From positions 1-16,683 of the forward strand of contig JBBQWZ010000066.1 of the NCBI GenBank assembly GCA_038210135.1: a stretch of 16,683 bases of DNA. The letters run 5' to 3'. Made by a program: the position numbers and the translations under genes. Source of the DNA: JBBQWZ01 sp038210135 (GTDB lineage: Bacteria > Acidobacteriota > Terriglobia > Bryobacterales > Bryobacteraceae). Positions 14,936-16,683 of the stretch are shown in pieces; the stretch's first letter is position 1, and each line of letters begins with the position of its first letter. Below the pieces are notes generated by a model. That model searched no databases and was not told the origin of the DNA. It worked only from the letters and a program-made list of their open reading frames with translations.

Positions 14936-15233
14936 ATCTGGATCCATGTTGTGTCCGATAAAACGGAAGAAATTGTCAGTTAGACCACCGAGTATTCCTT
15001 CCGTCGCGAGTTCCTACAGTCGTTCGATCGGAAAGATGACGTTGATGTCGACATCGGCGTCGTCATGAGGATACTTCAACTGATGGATGGTTAGATCTTC
15101 GTGGCGTGAATTTGACGGCACGCGGCAAAATCGAAAATCGCCAAACGGGTGGCGGACGTCAAGAGGAGGATCGTTAAGCGTAGACTTCACAAGAACTGAT
15201 GAGCGTGAGCCGCGATTCCGCGAGCGGTTTTCG
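14934..15233. repeat. Direct repeat, copy 1 (pairs with 15634-15938)
   Basis: About 300 bases are shared with 15634-15938 in the same orientation at roughly 94% identity by eye, offset 703-705 bases. Differences include a 4-base gap near 14938, a 2-base gap near 15174 and about 15 scattered substitutions. The repeat ends at TTTTCG (15233/15938). Confidence 0.9.
14936..15233 (-). pseudogene. Truncated second copy of the GrdB-like selenoprotein gene
   Basis: The segment is a near-identical copy of the middle of the 15240-16076 gene, from RKPLAESRLTLISSC to the MDP residues that precede the Sec region. It starts about 7 bases after the stop of the intact gene, lacks the first 45 or so codons and everything from the UGA onward, and so has no Sec codon. 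It also has a two-base deletion near 15174 (shifting the frame and creating stops) and a CAG-to-TAG nonsense change near 15015. At its far end it fuses to an RHS-like fragment close to GGATCC (14940-14945). It is nonfunctional and shows a past tandem duplication of this gene. Confidence 0.85.
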
Positions 15234-15239
15234 GGCGTT

Positions 15240-16076
15240 CTACAGGTTGCGTCCCTGTTCGGTGAGAGTTTTGGCCTCACGGCGGACATCGGCCCAGGGT
15301 ATGGACAAATCTCGGATGGTTCCAGTCTTGTCCGCGGTCTCCAACAAGTCAAGAGCTTCGAACAATATGCGCCTTTGTAATTGGCGATGAAACGGGACAC
15401 CGAAGTGGTGCCCCATAGGCCATGGTAGGAAAATGGCACGCGGCGCTTTGATTTTTTCGGTGATATCTTTAGCGACCGTGACGGAAACAGTTGGAATTCC
15501 ACGGGATTCGATCGCGCGCTGGATCAGTCCGACCGACTGATGACAGATCGGTCAAGCCGGAGCTAACAATGCGACGTCGGCGCGCTCCTCCCCAACCACA
15601 GCTTCCGCTATGTCGTGAGCAACGGTCCGCTCGAATCTCTCTGGATCCATGTTGTACCCGATAAAACTGAAGAAATTGTCAGTTAGACCACCGAGTATTC
15701 CTTCGGTCGCGAGTTCCTGCAGTCGTTCGATCGGAAAGATAACGTTGATGTCGACATCGGCGTCGTCATGAGGATACTTCAACTGATGGATGGTTAGATC
15801 TTCGTGGCGTAAATTTGACGGCACGCGGCGAAATCGGAAATCGCCAAACGGGTGGCAGACGTCAAGAGGTGGATCGCTCTTGGCGTGGACTCCACAAGAA
15901 CTGATGAGCGTGAGCCGCGATTCCGCGAGCGGTTTTCGCACCTGAGCCAACGGCACGAATTCATACTTCTCGATCATGGAGCCGGGATATCGCTCGTTGA
16001 TCGTTCGCCAAAGGCCGGGACGTAGTTGCGCGCCGGTGTCGCGCGGATTCTTCTGAGTGCTATCGACTTCCGTCAT
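15240..16076 (-). CDS. GrdB-like selenoprotein (glycine/sarcosine/betaine reductase selenoprotein B family), UGA at codon 175
   Basis: The ATG at 16076, with GGGAG about ten bases upstream, starts a frame that meets TGA at 15554-15552 and then runs on, with no other stop, to TAG at 15242-15240: 278 residues in all. The first part has the GRDB-family pattern: KPLAESRLTLISSCGVHAK, FGDFRFRRVPS, HEDLTIHQLKYPHDDAD, DINVIFPIERLQEL, RADVALLAPA. The TGA then falls at U175 of the motif U-P-I-C (U175-x-x-C178), followed by HQSVGLIQRAIESRGIPTVS and FLPWPMGHHFGVPFHRQLQR, clearly coding and family-like. Known GrdB proteins place Sec at the equivalent loop, and U-x-x-C is a thioredoxin-type redox pair. A SECIS-like hairpin follows the UGA. 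Classical GrdB works in anaerobic glycine reduction; stand-alone relatives in soil bacteria have no settled substrate. The ATG overlaps the end of the upstream small gene by 17 bases, suggesting coupling. No selA, selB, selC or selD lies in the window. Confidence 0.85.
15519..15554 (-). promoter_or_regulatory. Candidate bacterial SECIS element at the UGA codon
   Basis: On the minus-strand RNA, ten bases after the UGA, AUCAGUC-GGUCG-GACUGAU forms a perfect 7-bp stem with a 5-base loop. A further CUG/CAG helix (bases +6 to +8 with +31 to +33) can stack beneath a small internal loop. The loop starts at +18 after UGA and carries GGUC. In E. coli fdhF the SECIS loop AGGUCU also starts at +18 and its GGU is what SelB recognises. 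Position, stem length and loop bases all fit a bacterial SECIS, and the hairpin lies within coding sequence as these elements do. Confidence 0.75.
15634..15938. repeat. Direct repeat, copy 2, inside the intact selenoprotein gene
   Basis: This is the intact partner of the 14934-15233 repeat. It covers residues about 46-147 of the GrdB-like protein. Its reading frame is uninterrupted, which marks it as the maintained copy. Confidence 0.9.
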
Positions 16077-16506
16077 GAATCCATTCTCCCGATTTTCGGA
16101 TCAGATAGAAGTGCAAGTGGAAATACAGCAGCGCCAAGGTCGATTCTTCGGCGGCCAGTATATGCCCGATCGCGCTTTCGTCGACCGGATCGTAACGCAG
16201 AAGTATCTTGATTGCTTCCACCCAAGATTTGTCGATCTCCTTGCGGCCTGTCTCTTCGTTGCCGTCCCCCAGGTGAAGTCGGACAAAACGGATCAGTTTG
16301 TCGGTTTCATCCGCGGCGGCAGCGTCTCTCAGGAAGGGAACGGACATAATACCCCATAGTGTATCTTCGAGGCGCGCCTCGGATAAGCACGGCGTCAAGG
16401 CGACTCGCGCGGCCTCAGGATGGGTGACTGTTTTTTTAACAAGACGTCTCCCGATGCTAATCTTCCTTGATCGCGCCCGCTGTTCCCAAACTGGAGAGCA
16501 ACTCAT
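16060..16506 (-). CDS. Hypothetical protein coupled to the selenoprotein gene
   Basis: The open frame of 148 residues starts at an ATG at 16506 (AAGG nine bases upstream) or, less extended, at the ATG at 16347 after GGGG. The part from 16347 on reads like a compact helical, acidic protein: MSVPFLRDAAAADETDKLIR, DKSWVEAIKILLRYDP, ESTLALLYFHLHFYLIRKSG. No family is recognised, no signal peptide is visible, and there is no Cys motif. Its last 17 bases overlap the start of the GrdB-like selenoprotein, so the two are probably one operon and the product may assist that enzyme. It begins only about 60 bases from a transposase tail, so the N-terminus or promoter may have been altered by the insertion. 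Confidence 0.55.
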   Translation of the reverse strand: MSCSPVWEQRARSRKISIGRRLVKKTVTHPEAARVALTPCLSEARLEDTLWGIMSVPFLRDAAAADETDKLIRFVRLHLGDGNEETGRKEIDKSWVEAIKILLRYDPVDESAIGHILAAEESTLALLYFHLHFYLIRKSGEWIHDGSR

Positions 16507-16543
16507 GAAACACTACCTTAAAAAGCATGGATCCTTTCGGTCC

Positions 16544-16567
16544 TAGTGGGCTGTCCCTGAGATATCG
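16544..16567. mobile_element. Candidate end of an IS630-type element
   Basis: Just outside the transposase stop, a TA dinucleotide (16544-16545) is followed by GTGGGCTGTCCCTGAGAT. IS630-family elements insert at TA and often have a terminal repeat of this general look close to the transposase stop. The opposite end is outside the window, so the inverted repeat cannot be confirmed. Confidence 0.3.
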
Positions 16568-16683
16568 CTACCACGCGGGAATGCGTTTACGAACATCGGA
16601 GTATTTCCATTGAAAGGGTTTGGCTGTCTTCTGGTAGAGGCGGATGTAGCGTAGGATCTTGCGTTTTAGATCAGCGACGGAAG
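16568..16683 (-). CDS. IS630-type transposase, C-terminal fragment
   Basis: The minus-strand frame entering from the window edge gives 37 residues ending at TAG (16570-16568): VADLKRKILRYIRLYQKTAK, then PFQWKYSDVRKRIPAW. This matches the end of DDE transposases of the IS630 group, which close with 'L-x-x-K-[IL]-x-x-Y-I-x-x-Y-N-x-x-A-[KR]-P-[FI]-x-W-x-Y'. The catalytic DDE residues lie outside the window, so whether the element is complete is unknown. It marks the upstream edge of the selenoprotein operon. Confidence 0.7.
   Translation of the reverse strand, partial: SVADLKRKILRYIRLYQKTAKPFQWKYSDVRKRIPAW

Noticed and set aside
14732..14947. Minus-strand 71-residue ORF as a real gene
   Set aside because: It begins inside the duplicated selenoprotein fragment, crosses an RHS-like fragment and ends antisense to the TIGR03437 remnant; a chimera made by rearrangement.
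15014..15502. Minus-strand 162-residue ORF covering copy 1 and part of the intact gene
   Set aside because: Its first two thirds are out of frame with the selenoprotein tail that really occupies 15240-15502; it is open only because the two-base deletion puts copy 1 into that frame.
12689..15661. A 14-base identity (CCATGTTGTACCCG) near 12689 and 15648
   Set aside because: One such match is about what chance gives in 16.7 kb, and the flanks differ; not a repeat.

Overview
The window looks like a piece of a large, G+C-rich acidobacterial chromosome of the Solibacter/Bryobacterales type. The evidence is a 1200-residue Oar-like TonB-dependent receptor with an N-terminal carboxypeptidase-regulatory domain, a decayed copy of the TIGR03437 domain (originally described from Solibacter), and a Gfo/Idh/MocA remnant. 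No rRNA, tRNA or CRISPR array was seen.

Layout. 1-169: C-terminus of an NmrA-like NAD(P)-binding protein. 170-736: degenerate sequence. 737-1597: an AT-richer gene with a peptidoglycan-binding-like domain, abutting a beheaded ORF6N gene (1598-1863) and two small ORFs. 2137-2534: wreck of a Gfo/Idh/MocA oxidoreductase C-terminus. 2606-6208: intact TonB-dependent receptor. 6317-8720 (+): a truncated TIGR04282 glycosyltransferase fused to a methylthioribose-kinase-like phosphotransferase, translationally coupled to an exported nucleoside hydrolase; both carry single-base frameshifts. 8924-11498 (-): a mercuric-reductase-like flavoprotein coupled by a GTGA overlap to a frameshifted DUF547 membrane protein. 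11745-12575 (-): sterol desaturase/fatty acid hydroxylase. 12827-13501 (+): a TIGR04283 glycosyltransferase with one in-frame amber codon, overlapping tail to tail an NAD-binding reductase (13460-14515, -) whose best start is ATT. 14530-15233: mosaic of TIGR03437, RHS-like and selenoprotein-gene fragments. 15240-16076 (-): a GrdB-like gene that is full length only if an in-frame UGA is read as selenocysteine. 16060-16683: a small unknown gene and the tail of an IS630-type transposase.

Two themes stand out. First, the GrdB-like gene has the motif U-P-I-C, coding-like sequence for 103 residues past the UGA, and immediately after the UGA a perfect 7-bp hairpin with GGUCG in its loop at the spacing of the E. 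coli fdhF SECIS. It is the strongest and most checkable finding. Second, TIGR04282 and TIGR04283 transferases, a methylthioribose-kinase-like enzyme and a nucleoside hydrolase lie together with DUF547 and flavoprotein genes. This suggests a module that processes a 5'-modified nucleoside, possibly an arsenosugar or selenosugar route; that is inference, since neither ArsM nor ArsS is in the window.

Many genes carry a single-base indel or nonsense change next to intact neighbours. Either the region is decaying or the assembly has local errors; reads must decide.
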